Shown here in pieces: positions 35,844 to 47,061 of a DNA stretch of 64,000 bases; the first letter of the stretch is position 1, and the number at the start of each line of letters is the position of its first letter. The stretch is from positions 496,001 through 560,000 of the forward strand of contig NZ_JAIUDA010000002.1 of assembly GCF_020179835.1 (NCBI RefSeq), in the 5' to 3' direction. This DNA comes from Pantoea sp. alder81 (GTDB taxonomy: Bacteria; Pseudomonadota; Gammaproteobacteria; Enterobacterales; Enterobacteriaceae). Made by a program: the position numbers and the translations under genes. Under the pieces are notes generated by a model that saw nothing but the letters and a program-made list of their open reading frames with translations, did no database searches and had not been told where the DNA came from.

Positions 35844-38408
35844 ATGACCCTCGAAATAGTGACCTCACAGGATAGACCGCAAAGTAAATGGCTTAATGCG
35901 CTGTTTCTGGGAGCGTTGGCCTTTTTACTGACGCTGTTTTGTCTCGAACTGATTGTCATTAGCGGACGTATTTCCCCGCTCTGGTACTCCACCGCCCTGA
36001 TGACGGTGGTGGTATTTCGTGCCCCCTCAAAACATGTTCCGCTGCTGCTGCTCAGCTGTGTGATTGGCACTTCACTGGCCAATTTAATCGTCATTGGCCC
36101 GGCGCTGAGTAACCTTAAATTTGCCATCCTGAATATGGTGCAGGCCATTCTCGGCGGTTTGATGCTGCGCGCGCTGCTGGATCGCAGAAATCCCCTAAAC
36201 TCGCTGCTCGATTGGGTGCGGTTTGCCGTCTGCGCCGGTTTGATTGCGCCTCTAATTGGAGGGGTAGTAGCGGTCTGGATGCTGCAGGTTGGTCATCGTG
36301 CATCCTTGCCCTTCTTTTCTACCTGGGTGATCTCCGAAGTGATTGGCGTGCTGGCGTTTGGGCCGGTGCTATTACTGTGGCCCAACAAGCCGCTGCGTCA
36401 GTTGATCACCCCCGGCCGCCATCTGGAAACCCTGCTGACATTGATAGCCACGCTGCTCGCCAGCTATCTATCGCTGCGTTTTCTGCCGTGGCCGTTCACC
36501 TTTATCGTGGTGATCCTGTTCTGGTGCGCGGTGCGGTTACCAAAGTTTGAAGCCTTTGTACTGTTCTTTTTGAATGCCAGTTTTATCTCCATTCTGCTGG
36601 CTTTTAACTTTGTTAACCTGGCACAAACCGGTTTGTTGCTCGGCCAGGTCAGCACCTGGTTGCCATTCCTGTTAGTGCTGCTCCCCAGTCATGTGATGGC
36701 GCTGGTGATGGATGCCTTCCAGCGTGAAAAGCATCATATCAGCGAGAGTGAGACCCGCTTCCGCCATGCAATGGAGTATTCAGCGATTGGCATGGCGTTG
36801 GTGTCGCCCAATGGCGGCTGGCAGCAGGTCAATCAGTCGTTATGTCAAACGCTCGGTTTCCCCGCTGACGAACTGAAAAAACTTACTTTCCAGCAGATTA
36901 CCCATCCCGACGATCTCAATAGCGACCTGCTACAACTTGAGCGTCTGGTGGCGGGCGACATCATGAGCTACACCATGGAGAAGCGCTATTTTCGTAAAGA
37001 TGGCGAAATCGTTTGGGCGCGTCTGACGGTATCCATGGTGCGCGATGCCGAGCACCAACCGCTCTATTTCATTTCGCAAATTATCGATATTTCTGAACTC
37101 AAACAGAGTGAGCAGGTGAATCGCCGCCTGATGGAACGTATCACGCTGGCGAACGAAGCGGGCGGCATCGGTGTGTGGGAATGGAATCTGCTGACCGGTG
37201 AAATGCTGTGGGACAAGCGCATGTACGAGCTGTTTGCACTCGGTCCGCATCAGGTACCTACTTATGACGTGTGGCTGCATCTGTTAGATCCCGCCGAACG
37301 TGAAACCGCCGCGCTGACTGTGCAGCAGGCGATTGAACGGCGTAGCGCTTTCCATATGGAATATCGCGTCAATCTGCCCAGTGGCACGCGATATGTGCGT
37401 ACCGAGGCTAACCGCATTCTCAGTCAGGATGGTCAGATTGAGCGCATGCTCGGCATCTGCCAGGACATCACGCCACTGCGCGCACTCAATGAAGCGTTGT
37501 TCCAGGAAAAAGAGCGTATGTCGATCACCCTGGATTCAATCGGCGAGGCGGTAATCAGTACCGACGATGAGATGCGCGTGACCTTTATGAACCCGGTGGC
37601 TGAAACGCTGAGCGGCTGGTCACAGGAAAAAGCGGCGGGAGTGCCTTTGACCGAGCTGTTGAATATCACGCGCGGCACCAAAGGACCGCGCGTTGAAAAC
37701 CTGTTGCTATGCAATTTGCCGGGCGCAAAAACCTCGCCCGACCTCGAAGAAGAGCTGGTGCTGCACACGCCGGATGGCGCACTTGTTGAAATTCACTACA
37801 GCATTACGCCGCTGAAAACCCTCACTGGTGCCAGCATCGGTGCGGTGATGGTTATTCAGGACGTCAGTGAATCACGCAAAATGATGAAGCGCCTCAGCTA
37901 CAGCGCCTCGCACGATATGCTGACCCGGCTGCCAAATCGTCATAGCTTTGAACAGCAATTAAAACGCATGGTGAATGATGCGGCAGCCAATCTCAGTCAG
38001 CATGTGCTGGTGTTTATCGATCTGGATAAATTCAAAGCGGTGAATGACAGTGCGGGACATGCGGCGGGCGATGCCCTGCTGCGTGAACTGGCAGAGTTGA
38101 TGCAAAAGCACCTGCGCAGCAGCGATCTGCTAGCACGGTTAGGTGGCGATGAATTTGGTGTGCTGCTGCCCAACAGTGACGTTGACCAGGTGCGCGATGT
38201 GGTTCAGCGCATTGTCACCTCGGTTAACGAATATACCTTCCTGTGGCACGATCACCCTTATCACGTGGGCGCCAGCGCCGGTATTACGCAGATTGATCAG
38301 CACAACTGCATTAGCAATGTGGTGATGTCACAGGCGGATGTCGCTTGCTATAGCGCGAAACATGCGGGCCGTGGTCAGTATCACGTTTATCAGGAAGTTC
38401 AAATGTGA
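35844..38408 (+). CDS. yegE: Diguanylate cyclase with MASE1 and PAS domains (YegE-like, no EAL domain)
   Basis: 854 residues from the ATG at 35844; an earlier TTG at 35796 lacks support. Order: MASE1 membrane sensor (about 20-285, eight or so helices), three PAS/PAC modules (about 300-420, 435-560, 565-690), and a GGDEF domain (about 690-850). The active site reads LARLGGDEFG near 765, and the RSSD just before it is a standard inhibitory I-site (RxxD five residues upstream), so it should make c-di-GMP with product inhibition. E. coli YegE (about 1105 aa) continues into a degenerate EAL domain; here the protein stops shortly after GGDEF. In E. coli YegE feeds the curli and biofilm switch. Confidence 0.9.
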   Translation: MTLEIVTSQDRPQSKWLNALFLGALAFLLTLFCLELIVISGRISPLWYSTALMTVVVFRAPSKHVPLLLLSCVIGTSLANLIVIGPALSNLKFAILNMVQAILGGLMLRALLDRRNPLNSLLDWVRFAVCAGLIAPLIGGVVAVWMLQVGHRASLPFFSTWVISEVIGVLAFGPVLLLWPNKPLRQLITPGRHLETLLTLIATLLASYLSLRFLPWPFTFIVVILFWCAVRLPKFEAFVLFFLNASFISILLAFNFVNLAQTGLLLGQVSTWLPFLLVLLPSHVMALVMDAFQREKHHISESETRFRHAMEYSAIGMALVSPNGGWQQVNQSLCQTLGFPADELKKLTFQQITHPDDLNSDLLQLERLVAGDIMSYTMEKRYFRKDGEIVWARLTVSMVRDAEHQPLYFISQIIDISELKQSEQVNRRLMERITLANEAGGIGVWEWNLLTGEMLWDKRMYELFALGPHQVPTYDVWLHLLDPAERETAALTVQQAIERRSAFHMEYRVNLPSGTRYVRTEANRILSQDGQIERMLGICQDITPLRALNEALFQEKERMSITLDSIGEAVISTDDEMRVTFMNPVAETLSGWSQEKAAGVPLTELLNITRGTKGPRVENLLLCNLPGAKTSPDLEEELVLHTPDGALVEIHYSITPLKTLTGASIGAVMVIQDVSESRKMMKRLSYSASHDMLTRLPNRHSFEQQLKRMVNDAAANLSQHVLVFIDLDKFKAVNDSAGHAAGDALLRELAELMQKHLRSSDLLARLGGDEFGVLLPNSDVDQVRDVVQRIVTSVNEYTFLWHDHPYHVGASAGITQIDQHNCISNVVMSQADVACYSAKHAGRGQYHVYQEVQM

Positions 38409-38470
38409 TCATTGCCAGCCCGCGCTGGCTGCGCTAAAGTCGCCCCCTTTTTTCTGGCATGGGGGATAAA

Positions 38471-39823
38471 ATGTTCATTGGATTCGATTACGGTACGGCC
38501 AACTGTTCTATCGCGGTCAGCGATAATGGTACACCGCGCCTGCTGACACTGGAGAACGGTCAGCGCCTGCTTCCCTCCATGATTTGTGCACCCACGCGCG
38601 AAGCGATCAGTGAATGGCTGCATCGCCATCACCAGGTGCCAACGCCGGACACCGAAGGCACCGCGTTGCTGCAACGCGCACTGCGTTACAACCGTGAAGA
38701 AGATATCGATGTCACGCCAGGCAGCGTGCAGTTCGGTCTGACCGCGCTGAAGCAGTATATGGTGGATCCGGAAGAGGTGTGGTTTGTAAAATCACCCAAA
38801 TCCTTCCTCGGTGCCAACGGCTTAAAACCACAGCAAATCGCCTTCTTCGAAGATCTGGTGTGCGCCATGATGCTGCACATCCGCCAACAGGGGGAAACTC
38901 AACTCGACCGCCCGATTGAGCAGGCGGTGATTGGTCGTCCGATTAACTTCCAGGGTCTCGGCGGTGAAGACGCCAACCAGCAGGCACAGGGTATTTTGCT
39001 GCGTGCGGCCAAACGTGCCGGTTTCCGCGACGTGGAGTTCCAGTTTGAACCGGTTGCCGCAGGTCTGGACTTTGAAGCAACGCTAGAGAAAGAAACGCGC
39101 GTGCTGGTGGTCGATATCGGCGGCGGTACTACTGACTGCTCAATGCTGTTAATGGGGCCAGAATGGCGCAATAAAACTGACCGCCGTGAAAGTCTGCTGG
39201 GCCACAGTGGTTGCCGTGTGGGCGGTAACGACCTGGATATTATTCTGGCGTTCAAAACCCTGATGCCGCTGCTGGGCCTGGGCGGCAATACGCAGAAAGG
39301 CACCGCTCTGCCCGCGCTGCCGTGGTGGAATGCAGTGGCGATCAATGACGTGCCGGCACAAAGCGACTTCTACTCTGCGGCCAGCGGCAAGCTGCTGCGC
39401 GATCTGATCCGTGATGCCGAGCAAGGTGACAAAGTGGCGCACCTGCTGAAAGTGTGGCAACAGAAGCTGAGCTATCGTCTGGTGCGTGCGGCAGAAGAGA
39501 GCAAGATCGCGCTGTCCGAGTTGCCGCAGACTGAAGCATCACTGGCGTTTATCGCCCAGTCATTGCAGGCGGAAATCAGTGCCACGCAACTGGAAGAAGC
39601 CATCAACCAGCCGCTGGAGCGTATCCTGGAGCAGGTGCATCTGGCACTCGCAACCTGTGAAACCAAGCCGGAAGTGATCTACCTGACCGGCGGCAGTGCA
39701 CGTTCCCCGGTGCTGCGTGCAGCACTGCAGCAAGCTCTGCCGGATACGCCAATCGCTGGTGGCGATGACTTCGGTTCCGTTACCGCCGGTCTGGCGCGCT
39801 GGGCGGAAGTGCTGTTCCGTTAA
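38471..39823 (+). CDS. yegD: Hsp70-like protein (YegD)
   Basis: 450 residues from the ATG at 38471, matching E. coli YegD in start and length; GGGGGA lies five bases upstream. Actin/Hsp70 ATPase fold: phosphate-1 FDYGTANCSIAV, phosphate-2 VVDIGGGTTDCS near 210, and adenosine motif TGGSARSP near 405. The Hsp70 substrate-binding domain is absent; the protein ends after the ATPase. Function is not established. In E. coli it lies in the same segment before mdtA. Confidence 0.95.
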   Translation: MFIGFDYGTANCSIAVSDNGTPRLLTLENGQRLLPSMICAPTREAISEWLHRHHQVPTPDTEGTALLQRALRYNREEDIDVTPGSVQFGLTALKQYMVDPEEVWFVKSPKSFLGANGLKPQQIAFFEDLVCAMMLHIRQQGETQLDRPIEQAVIGRPINFQGLGGEDANQQAQGILLRAAKRAGFRDVEFQFEPVAAGLDFEATLEKETRVLVVDIGGGTTDCSMLLMGPEWRNKTDRRESLLGHSGCRVGGNDLDIILAFKTLMPLLGLGGNTQKGTALPALPWWNAVAINDVPAQSDFYSAASGKLLRDLIRDAEQGDKVAHLLKVWQQKLSYRLVRAAEESKIALSELPQTEASLAFIAQSLQAEISATQLEEAINQPLERILEQVHLALATCETKPEVIYLTGGSARSPVLRAALQQALPDTPIAGGDDFGSVTAGLARWAEVLFR

Positions 39824-39907
39824 CCCCGGTTTCAGGCACTCTATCGCGCACCGTTCCGGTGATCACTTTGCTGAACGATGCGCAATGCATTGTGCCGGTA
39901 ATACGCG

Positions 39908-39940
39908 AAAAAAATGGCGGCCAATCTGGCCGCCATTTTT
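39908..39940. terminator. Bidirectional terminator between yegD and the porin gene
   Basis: Perfect 13-base inverted repeat AAAAATGGCGGCC / GGCCGCCATTTTT with a five-base loop, flanked by A and T runs on both sides, between two converging genes. Confidence 0.93.
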
Positions 39941-39955
39941 GTTTACTTCCGCGAA

Positions 39956-41296
39956 TCAGAAATTAATGTTCGCCGCGATGCCGCCAACAAATGCATCTTT
40001 CACTTCACTCACTGCACCCGGTGCCACCACATACTGCAGGTTCGGACGCAGCTGCAGCCATTTGGTCAGCTGAGCGTTGTAATAGATCTCGTAGTTGTAT
40101 TCCGAGCCATCCTGAATCGGCAGATAGGTTGGGCTGTTGAAATCGGTTTCGCCGTTAGCGTTGTTTTGCTCACGCAGCGAACGGGTATAGGCGCTGTTCA
40201 CGTGAATGCGCGCTGCACCGACACCGATTTCATCCTGTGGACGCGCATCAAACGGTCCTTTCCAGGTAAAGCTGATGGATTGGTAGTTATCAGTTTTCGA
40301 GGTTTTATGGTCGTTCATCACCGCCTGAACCGTCACGCCTAATCCACGGCTGGCATCGCCACCTTGCGCCGTCAGCTGTTGTTGTAACAGCACATAGCCG
40401 CCGTAAGCGTGATCCTGGCTCTGATACGCGCCATCGCGCCAGCTGCCGTAGTTATCGCTGTTGGCTGACGAGTAGTAATACCCGATACGGTAGTTACCCG
40501 GTAGTTTGTCGGCACCGAAAGTCGGTTTCCAGCCCAGTTCCACCGGCACCATATTGCCTTCAGAGTTGCTGGTATCCAGACGGAAGCCATCGCCGCGATC
40601 GTAGTTAGAACTGTTCTGGTTATAGAAGCCGACCTGGAAGAACACTTCCGGCGTGATGTTGAATTTCACACGGCCGCCCCACTGGGATACCGGCCAGTTA
40701 AACCAGCGGTCGCCACGCCAGTTACCCGCCTGGCCGCTACCAAAGGCCAGGTTCTGGAACTTACTGTCGAAGTTATCAAAGTCCTCACCCACGGTGACAC
40801 GACCGGCTTTCAGGTTGACCGCGTCATCAAACAGACCTTTGCTCAGCCAGAACTGCGTCAGGCGCCAGGTTTGCCCGCGACCGTACACTTCCTGCGTTGA
40901 AGAGAGCATGCCAGTGCGACGATCGGCGACCTGATCGGAGATGTTCTGCCCATTACGGTCAGTGATGGTCATCTGGAATTGCGCATCCTGCCAGTTCAGC
41001 AGTTTTTCCAGATCGAAGTTCGCGCCAAATGCCCACTGATCGCTGTAGCGCATTGACGTATTGGTATCGGCGCCGCCGCCAAGGTTGGACGCGCTTTCCA
41101 TGGTGTAATTGACGTCGAATTTAATGCCGTCTTTTTCCAGCTGCGTTCGGGAACCACCCCAATCGCCGAACATGTAAGGTGAGTCATAGCTGAATGCATC
41201 AGCCGCCATTGCGGATGTACTCAACATCGCAAACATCAGGGTGCCCGCTGCCAGACGGGGCATATGCTGCACTGCTTTTTTTCTGTTCATGATCAT
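39956..41296 (-). CDS. Carbohydrate-selective outer-membrane porin, OprB family
   Basis: 446 residues. Signal peptide ends SAMA-ADAF (near residue 31). The N-terminal mature motif MFGDWGGSRTQLEKDGIKFDV is the signature of OprB-type sugar porins; the rest is beta-barrel-like with a C-terminal FVGGIAANINF ending in Phe, as expected for BAM recognition. It should pass sugars through the outer membrane. Two ATGs two codons apart are possible starts. The gene stands alone, after yegD and before an aldo/keto reductase, and is not part of the E. coli order. Confidence 0.9.
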   Translation of the reverse strand: MIMNRKKAVQHMPRLAAGTLMFAMLSTSAMAADAFSYDSPYMFGDWGGSRTQLEKDGIKFDVNYTMESASNLGGGADTNTSMRYSDQWAFGANFDLEKLLNWQDAQFQMTITDRNGQNISDQVADRRTGMLSSTQEVYGRGQTWRLTQFWLSKGLFDDAVNLKAGRVTVGEDFDNFDSKFQNLAFGSGQAGNWRGDRWFNWPVSQWGGRVKFNITPEVFFQVGFYNQNSSNYDRGDGFRLDTSNSEGNMVPVELGWKPTFGADKLPGNYRIGYYYSSANSDNYGSWRDGAYQSQDHAYGGYVLLQQQLTAQGGDASRGLGVTVQAVMNDHKTSKTDNYQSISFTWKGPFDARPQDEIGVGAARIHVNSAYTRSLREQNNANGETDFNSPTYLPIQDGSEYNYEIYYNAQLTKWLQLRPNLQYVVAPGAVSEVKDAFVGGIAANINF

Positions 41297-41463
41297 TATT
41301 CTTTTGTGATGTGACGGGAAAGGATCGAACAGAGGATAGTGCTGGCGTTATGTCAATTTTTGCAAATATGTGCGCAGTGATTGGAAGGGTGATAGTTAAT
41401 TAACGCAACTGTGACAAGGGTCTATGAATGAATATCTTTTTACAGAAATGGCATTTTTTGCAT

Positions 41464-41503
41464 GGCAAAAAAACAAAATAAAGCGGGACGCCGCAGCGTC
41501 CCG
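41464..41503 (-). terminator. Terminator of the aldo/keto reductase gene
   Basis: Minus strand: eight-base stem CGGGACGC / GCGTCCCG with four-base loop, then a T-rich tail including a run of seven T. It follows the stop codon by about six bases. Confidence 0.9.
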
Positions 41504-41509
41504 TGAAGA

Positions 41510-42472
41510 TTACAACTTACTGGCGCTCGCCAGTTCTTCGATTTCCTGCTTACTCAGTTCTAACTCAGTGGCTTTCACCAAATCATTGATCTGCTCCAGC
41601 GAAGTCGCACTAACGATCGGTGCGGTGATGCTTGGGCGCGCAATCTGCCACGCCAGCGCCACCTGAGTCGCTGATGCATCATGCGAAGCTGCCACATCCT
41701 CCAGCGCCTCTACAATGCGTTTGCCGCGCTCGTTTAGGTACTTCTCAACGATGCCCTGCCCGCGTTTACTTTTACTGGCATCTTCCGGCTTTTTGTATTT
41801 ACCGCTGAGGAAACCGCTGGCCAGCGAGTAGTAGTTAATCACGCCGAGGCCGTTTTTTACTGCCACCTGCTCCAGCCCGCTCTCATAGTCCTGTCGGTCA
41901 TACAGGTTGTATTCCGGCTGCAGCGTTTCATAGCGCGCCAGCCCCTCTTTCTTACTGATATCCAGCGCTTCCTGCAGACGTTTGGCATTGTAGTTGGAGG
42001 CGCCAATCGCACGCACTTTGCCTTCTTTAATCAGCGAATCGAAAGCTTTAAGAGACTCCACCAGCGGCGTGTCTTGATCGTCGCGGTGCGCCTGATACAG
42101 GTCGATCACGTCGGTTTGCAGACGGCGCAGCGAATCTTCCACCGCCTGACGAATGTAAGCGGGTTTTAGTCCGGTTTTCTCCGGGGATAACTCCATCCCA
42201 ACTTTCGTCGCCAGGACGATACTGTCGCGCTTGCCGCTCTTCTTCAGCCATTTACCGATAATGGTTTCGGATTCGCCGCCCTCATTACCCGGCGCCCAGC
42301 GCGAATACACGTCCGCGGTATCGATAAAGAACAGCCCTTTTTCCACCAGTGCATCGAGCAGTGAAAACGAGGTTTTCTCGTCGACTGTCCAGCCGAAAAC
42401 GTTGCCGCCAAAAGTGAGAAGCGGAACCTGAATACCACTGTCGCCAAGCTGTCGGGTTTTCTGTTGACTCAT
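41510..42472 (-). CDS. Aldo/keto reductase
   Basis: 320 residues from the ATG at 42472, with AAGGAG six bases upstream; longer starts lack this. (beta/alpha)8 NADPH-dependent reductase: GLFFIDTADVYS holds the catalytic Asp and Tyr, ATKVGM the Lys and LYQAHRDD the His of the D-Y-K-H tetrad. The C-terminal SATSLEQIND stretch is the cofactor phosphate site. Most like the group of general aldo/keto reductases related to E. coli YajO and plant/yeast oxidoreductases; the substrate is unknown. Divergent from mdtA, 240 bases away. Confidence 0.9.
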   Translation of the reverse strand: MSQQKTRQLGDSGIQVPLLTFGGNVFGWTVDEKTSFSLLDALVEKGLFFIDTADVYSRWAPGNEGGESETIIGKWLKKSGKRDSIVLATKVGMELSPEKTGLKPAYIRQAVEDSLRRLQTDVIDLYQAHRDDQDTPLVESLKAFDSLIKEGKVRAIGASNYNAKRLQEALDISKKEGLARYETLQPEYNLYDRQDYESGLEQVAVKNGLGVINYYSLASGFLSGKYKKPEDASKSKRGQGIVEKYLNERGKRIVEALEDVAASHDASATQVALAWQIARPSITAPIVSATSLEQINDLVKATELELSKQEIEELASASKL

Positions 42473-42712
42473 TTTGTTCTCCTTATTGAAACGAGACATG
42501 ACTGCCTTTGAGCTTAGCAAAGGAAATCGCTGCGCTTATGCGTTTTCCTGCCAAAATGTTTACGTAATATGAATACTTAGCCTGCAAGGGGAGATATTCT
42601 TAATTCCTTCAATTTTTGCCCGGCACGGGCGTCTACAATCATTTCGTTTGCGAAACGGCCATTTTGCTTTCGCATTTGGGGAATACGAAACCGCTGGAGA
42701 GCACGCAAGCAG

Positions 42713-43939
42713 ATGAACAGTCGACTGAAAACAAGCCTGATAACACTTGTCGCGATCGCCGCGGTGGCGGGTGGATATTACTGGTGGCAGCATCCTGCGG
42801 AACCGAGTAAGCAGCCGCAAGCCGAGGGCCAGCAACATCATGGTCGTGGCGCGACCGGGGCGAATCGTCGTCCTTTAGCACCGGTTCAGGCTGCTGCTGC
42901 AACTACCCAGAGTGTGCCCTACTATCTCAGCGGGCTTGGCACCGTGATGGCGGCCAACACCGTTACCGTGCGCAGCCGCGTTGATGGGCAGTTGATGGCG
43001 TTACACTTCCAGGAAGGACAGCAGGTTGCAGCGGGTGCGCTGCTGGCCGAAATCGATCCCCGACCTTATCAGGTCGCCTTAATTCAGGCGCAGGGCCAGC
43101 TGGCAAAAGACCAGGCCACTTTATCGAATGCACGCCGCGATCTCAGCCGTTATGAAAAGCTGGCGAAAACCTCGCTGGTCTCACAACAGGAACTGGATAC
43201 GCAGCGTTCGCTGGTCAGCGAAACCCTCGGCACGATTAAAGCCGATGAGGGCAACGTTGCCAGCGCTCAGCTCAATCTCACTTACAGCCGTATTACCGCG
43301 CCGATCTCCGGGCGCGTGGGCCTGAAGCAGGTCGATGTCGGCAATTACATCACCTCCGGCGATACCACTGGCTTAGTGGTGATCACCGAAACCCATCCCA
43401 TCGACGTGGTGTTCAGCGTTGCCGAGAACAATATTAGCCAGATCCTCAAAGCGCAAAAAAGCGGGCAGCCGCTGATTGTTGAAGCCTGGGATCGCAGCAA
43501 TAAAACCTTGCTCACCAGCGGCACCCTGCTCAGCCTTGATAACCAAATTGATGCCACCACCGGCACCATCAAACTCAAAGCGCGATTCGATAATCAGGAT
43601 GACACGCTGTTCCCTAATCAGTTTGTGAATGCGCGTCTGAAAGTCGATACGTTGCAGGATGCGGTGGTGATCCCGACGGCAGCGCTGCAAATGAGCAATG
43701 ACGGTCACTTTGTCTGGGTAGTGAACAGTGACAACAAAGTGAGTAAAAAACGCGTGACGGCCGGTTTGCAGGATAGCCAAAAAGTGGTGATCAGCGACGG
43801 GCTGGGAGCCGGTGAGCGCGTGGTCACGGATGGACTGGATCGCCTGACCGAAGGCGCCAGCGTCGAAGTGGTGTCACCGCAAAGCACCGCGACGCACAGC
43901 ACGCGTTCTGCACAGCCTGCCCGTGGAGAGCGTCAATAA
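42713..43939 (+). CDS. mdtA: RND efflux membrane fusion protein (MdtA)
   Basis: 408 residues. N-terminal membrane anchor/signal ([18 protein letters not shown]), then lipoyl and barrel-sandwich halves around a coiled hairpin (about 90-215; [12 protein letters not shown] closes the lipoyl domain), and a C-terminal barrel with [18 protein letters not shown]. It links the MdtBC pump to TolC in the periplasm. First gene of mdtABC-(vapBC)-mdtD-baeSR; its stop overlaps the mdtB ATG by one base (TAATG). In E. coli the operon answers to BaeR; I could not confirm a BaeR box upstream. Confidence 0.95.
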   Translation: MNSRLKTSLITLVAIAAVAGGYYWWQHPAEPSKQPQAEGQQHHGRGATGANRRPLAPVQAAAATTQSVPYYLSGLGTVMAANTVTVRSRVDGQLMALHFQEGQQVAAGALLAEIDPRPYQVALIQAQGQLAKDQATLSNARRDLSRYEKLAKTSLVSQQELDTQRSLVSETLGTIKADEGNVASAQLNLTYSRITAPISGRVGLKQVDVGNYITSGDTTGLVVITETHPIDVVFSVAENNISQILKAQKSGQPLIVEAWDRSNKTLLTSGTLLSLDNQIDATTGTIKLKARFDNQDDTLFPNQFVNARLKVDTLQDAVVIPTAALQMSNDGHFVWVVNSDNKVSKKRVTAGLQDSQKVVISDGLGAGERVVTDGLDRLTEGASVEVVSPQSTATHSTRSAQPARGERQ

Positions 43940-46900
43940 TGCAGGTGATGCCTCCTGACAGCAGCGGCGGGCCGTCGCGTCAGTTTATTCTGCGCCCGGT
44001 GGCGACCACGCTGCTGATGGTTGCCATTCTGCTGGCGGGTGTGCTGGGTTACCGTTTCCTGCCGGTCTCGGCACTGCCCGAAGTGGATTACCCGACGATT
44101 CAGGTGGTCACGCTCTACCCTGGCGCCAGCCCGGATGTGGTGACCTCCTCGATTACCGCCCCGCTTGAACGCCAGTTTGGCCAGATGTCGGGGCTGAAGC
44201 AGATGGCGTCGCAGAGTTCCGGCGGCGCCTCGGTGGTGACGTTGCAGTTCCAGCTGACGCTCTCATTGGATGTCGCCGAGCAGGAAGTGCAGGCGGCGAT
44301 CAACTCCGCCACCAATCTGTTACCCAGTGACCTGCCCAATCCGCCGGTCTACAGCAAGGTCAACCCCGCCGATCCGCCGATCATGACGCTCGCCGTGACC
44401 ACCACCAGCATGCCGCTGACGCAGGTGCAGGACATGGTGGAGACGCGCGTGGCGCAGAAAATTTCACAGGTCACCGGCGTCGGTCTGGTGACGCTGTCCG
44501 GCGGACAACGCCCAGCCGTGCGCGTGAAAATGAACACGCAGGCGCTGGCCGCATTAGGTTTAACCAGCGAGACAGTGCGCACCGCCATCACCAACGCCAA
44601 CGTCAACTCCGCCAAGGGCAGCCTCGATGGCCCGACGCGCTCGATCACGCTGGCCGCCAACGATCAAATGACCTCCGCCGAGGATTACCGCAAGCTGATC
44701 ATCAGCTATAACAACGGTGCGCCAGTAAGATTGGGGGATGTCGCCACTATCGAACAGGGTGCAGAAAACAGCTGGCTCGGCGCCTGGGCTAACCGTCAGC
44801 AGGCGATTGTGCTTAACGTACAGCGCCAGCCCGGTGCGAATATCATTGCCACCGCGGACAGCATTCGTGCGCTGCTGCCGTCACTCACCGCCACGCTGCC
44901 GAAGTCAGTGGACGTGAAATTGCTGACTGACCGCACCACCAACATCCGTGCTTCCGTGGCGGATACCCAGCACGAGCTGCTGCTGGCGATTGGCCTGGTG
45001 GTGATGATCATCTATCTGTTCCTGCGAAACGTACCCGCCACCATTATTCCCGCCGTCGCAGTACCGCTGTCGCTGGTGGGAACGTTTGCCGCGATGTATT
45101 TTCTTGGCTTCTCGATCAATAACCTGACGCTGATGGCACTCACCATCGCCACCGGCTTTGTGGTGGATGACGCCATCGTGGTGATCGAGAACATCTCGCG
45201 CTATATCGAAAAAGGCGAGAAGCCGATGACGGCGGCGCTCAAGGGCGCGGGCGAAATCGGCTTTACCATCATCTCCCTCACCTTCTCACTGATTGCGGTG
45301 CTGATCCCGCTGCTGTTTATGGGTGATGTAATTGGCCGCCTGTTCCGCGAATTTGCCGTGACGCTCGCAGTAGCGATTCTGATCTCCGCCGTGGTCTCGC
45401 TGACGCTCACGCCGATGATGTGCGCGCGCATGCTGAGTGCCGAGTCGCTGCGCAAACAGAACCGTTTTTCTCGCGCCAGTGAAGCGATGTTTGATCGCAT
45501 CATCGCCAGCTATGGGCGTGGGTTAACGCGCGTATTGCAGCATCCGTGGATCACTTTGTCGGTGGCGCTCGGCACGCTGCTGCTGACGGTGGCGATGTGG
45601 ATTGCCATTCCGAAAGGCTTCTTCCCGCAGCAGGATAACGGCATTATTCAGGGCACCTTGCAGGCGCCGCAGTCGGTGTCGTACGCCAGCATGGCAGATC
45701 GCACGCGCGATGTGGCGTCGATCATCATGAAAGATCCGGCGGTGCAGAGCATGACGTCGTTTGTCGGCGTCGATGGCACCAATGCGGCACTGAACAGCGC
45801 GCGTTTGCAGATCAACCTCAAACCGCTGAGTGAGCGTGATGACCGTATTCCCGCGGTGCAAAAGCGCCTGCAGCAAGAGATTGATAAAGTGCCGGGGGTG
45901 TCGTTGTGGCTACAACCGGTGCAGGATCTGACCATTGAAACCCAGGCCAGCCGCACGCCGTATCAGTTCACGCTGCAATCGGGTTCGCTGGAATCACTCA
46001 GCACCTGGGTGCCTAAGCTACTGGAGCAGCTAAACGGTTTGCCGCAGCTGCGCGATGTCAGCAGCGACTGGCAGGATCAGGGATTGGAAGCCTTTATCCG
46101 CGTCGATCGTGACAGCGCCAGCCGCCTCGGCATCAGCATGGCCGATGTCGATAACGCGCTGTATAACGCTTTTGGTCAGCGGTTGATTTCCACCATTTAC
46201 ACCCAGGCGAATCAGTATCGCGTGGTGCTGGAGCAAAACAACGAAGCCACGCCGGGTCTCGCCAGCCTGGACGGTATTCGCCTCGCCAGCACGGACGGCG
46301 GCAGCGTGCCGCTGAGTGCCATTGCCCAGGTGGAAGAGCGTCATGCGGCGTTGAGCATCAACCATCTCGATCAGTTCCCTTCCGCCACCTTCTCGTTTGA
46401 TGTTGCCGAGGGCTATTCACTGGGCGAAGCGGTCAAAGCCATCAGCGCCGCCGAAGATCAGGTGGGCATGCCCGCCGAAATGATGACGCAGTTCCAGGGC
46501 AGTACGCTGGCGTTTGAAGCGGCGCTCACCAGCACGGTGTGGCTGATTATTGCCGCCGTGGTGGCGATGTATATCGTGCTCGGCGTGCTGTATGAGAGTT
46601 TTATCCATCCGATCACCATTCTCTCGACGCTGCCGACAGCGGGCGTGGGCGCGTTGCTGGCGCTTATGCTGAGCGGTAACGAGCTGGATATCATCGCCAT
46701 CATCGGGATTATCTTGCTGATCGGTATCGTGAAGAAAAACGCCATCATGATGATCGATTTCGCGCTGGCCGCCGAGCGCGAACAAGGCATGGCACCGCGT
46801 GAAGCGATCTATCAGGCCTGTTTACTGCGCTTCCGTCCGATTCTGATGACCACCATGGCGGCGCTGCTCGGTGCCCTGCCGCTGATGCTGAGCACCGGAG

Positions 46901-47061
46901 TGGGCGCAGAGCTGCGTCATCCGTTGGGGATTGCGATGGTCGGCGGCTTAATACTCAGCCAGATCCTGACGCTCTTCACCACGCCAGTGATCTATCTGCT
47001 GTTCGATCGCCTGGCGCACGCCACGCGCCGTCGCTTTAAGCGTTCTGAGGCGCAGCCGTGA
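43939..47061 (+). CDS. mdtB: RND multidrug efflux pump subunit (MdtB)
   Basis: 1040 residues with twelve membrane helices and two large periplasmic loops. The proton-relay Asp pair is in [20 protein letters not shown] (TM4), with the NxxxxMMI-type helix [15 protein letters not shown] in the second half. It forms an unusual 2:1 heterotrimer with MdtC and exports bile salts, novobiocin and similar compounds in E. coli. Its stop overlaps the GTG of mdtC by four bases, which fits a fixed stoichiometry by coupled translation. Confidence 0.96.
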   Translation: MQVMPPDSSGGPSRQFILRPVATTLLMVAILLAGVLGYRFLPVSALPEVDYPTIQVVTLYPGASPDVVTSSITAPLERQFGQMSGLKQMASQSSGGASVVTLQFQLTLSLDVAEQEVQAAINSATNLLPSDLPNPPVYSKVNPADPPIMTLAVTTTSMPLTQVQDMVETRVAQKISQVTGVGLVTLSGGQRPAVRVKMNTQALAALGLTSETVRTAITNANVNSAKGSLDGPTRSITLAANDQMTSAEDYRKLIISYNNGAPVRLGDVATIEQGAENSWLGAWANRQQAIVLNVQRQPGANIIATADSIRALLPSLTATLPKSVDVKLLTDRTTNIRASVADTQHELLLAIGLVVMIIYLFLRNVPATIIPAVAVPLSLVGTFAAMYFLGFSINNLTLMALTIATGFVVDDAIVVIENISRYIEKGEKPMTAALKGAGEIGFTIISLTFSLIAVLIPLLFMGDVIGRLFREFAVTLAVAILISAVVSLTLTPMMCARMLSAESLRKQNRFSRASEAMFDRIIASYGRGLTRVLQHPWITLSVALGTLLLTVAMWIAIPKGFFPQQDNGIIQGTLQAPQSVSYASMADRTRDVASIIMKDPAVQSMTSFVGVDGTNAALNSARLQINLKPLSERDDRIPAVQKRLQQEIDKVPGVSLWLQPVQDLTIETQASRTPYQFTLQSGSLESLSTWVPKLLEQLNGLPQLRDVSSDWQDQGLEAFIRVDRDSASRLGISMADVDNALYNAFGQRLISTIYTQANQYRVVLEQNNEATPGLASLDGIRLASTDGGSVPLSAIAQVEERHAALSINHLDQFPSATFSFDVAEGYSLGEAVKAISAAEDQVGMPAEMMTQFQGSTLAFEAALTSTVWLIIAAVVAMYIVLGVLYESFIHPITILSTLPTAGVGALLALMLSGNELDIIAIIGIILLIGIVKKNAIMMIDFALAAEREQGMAPREAIYQACLLRFRPILMTTMAALLGALPLMLSTGVGAELRHPLGIAMVGGLILSQILTLFTTPVIYLLFDRLAHATRRRFKRSEAQP

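Noticed and set aside
42473..42712. BaeR box and Sib-type toxin RNA before mdtA
   Set aside because: E. coli has such elements near here, but I found no convincing match in the 240 bases; only a small GCCCG hairpin is present.
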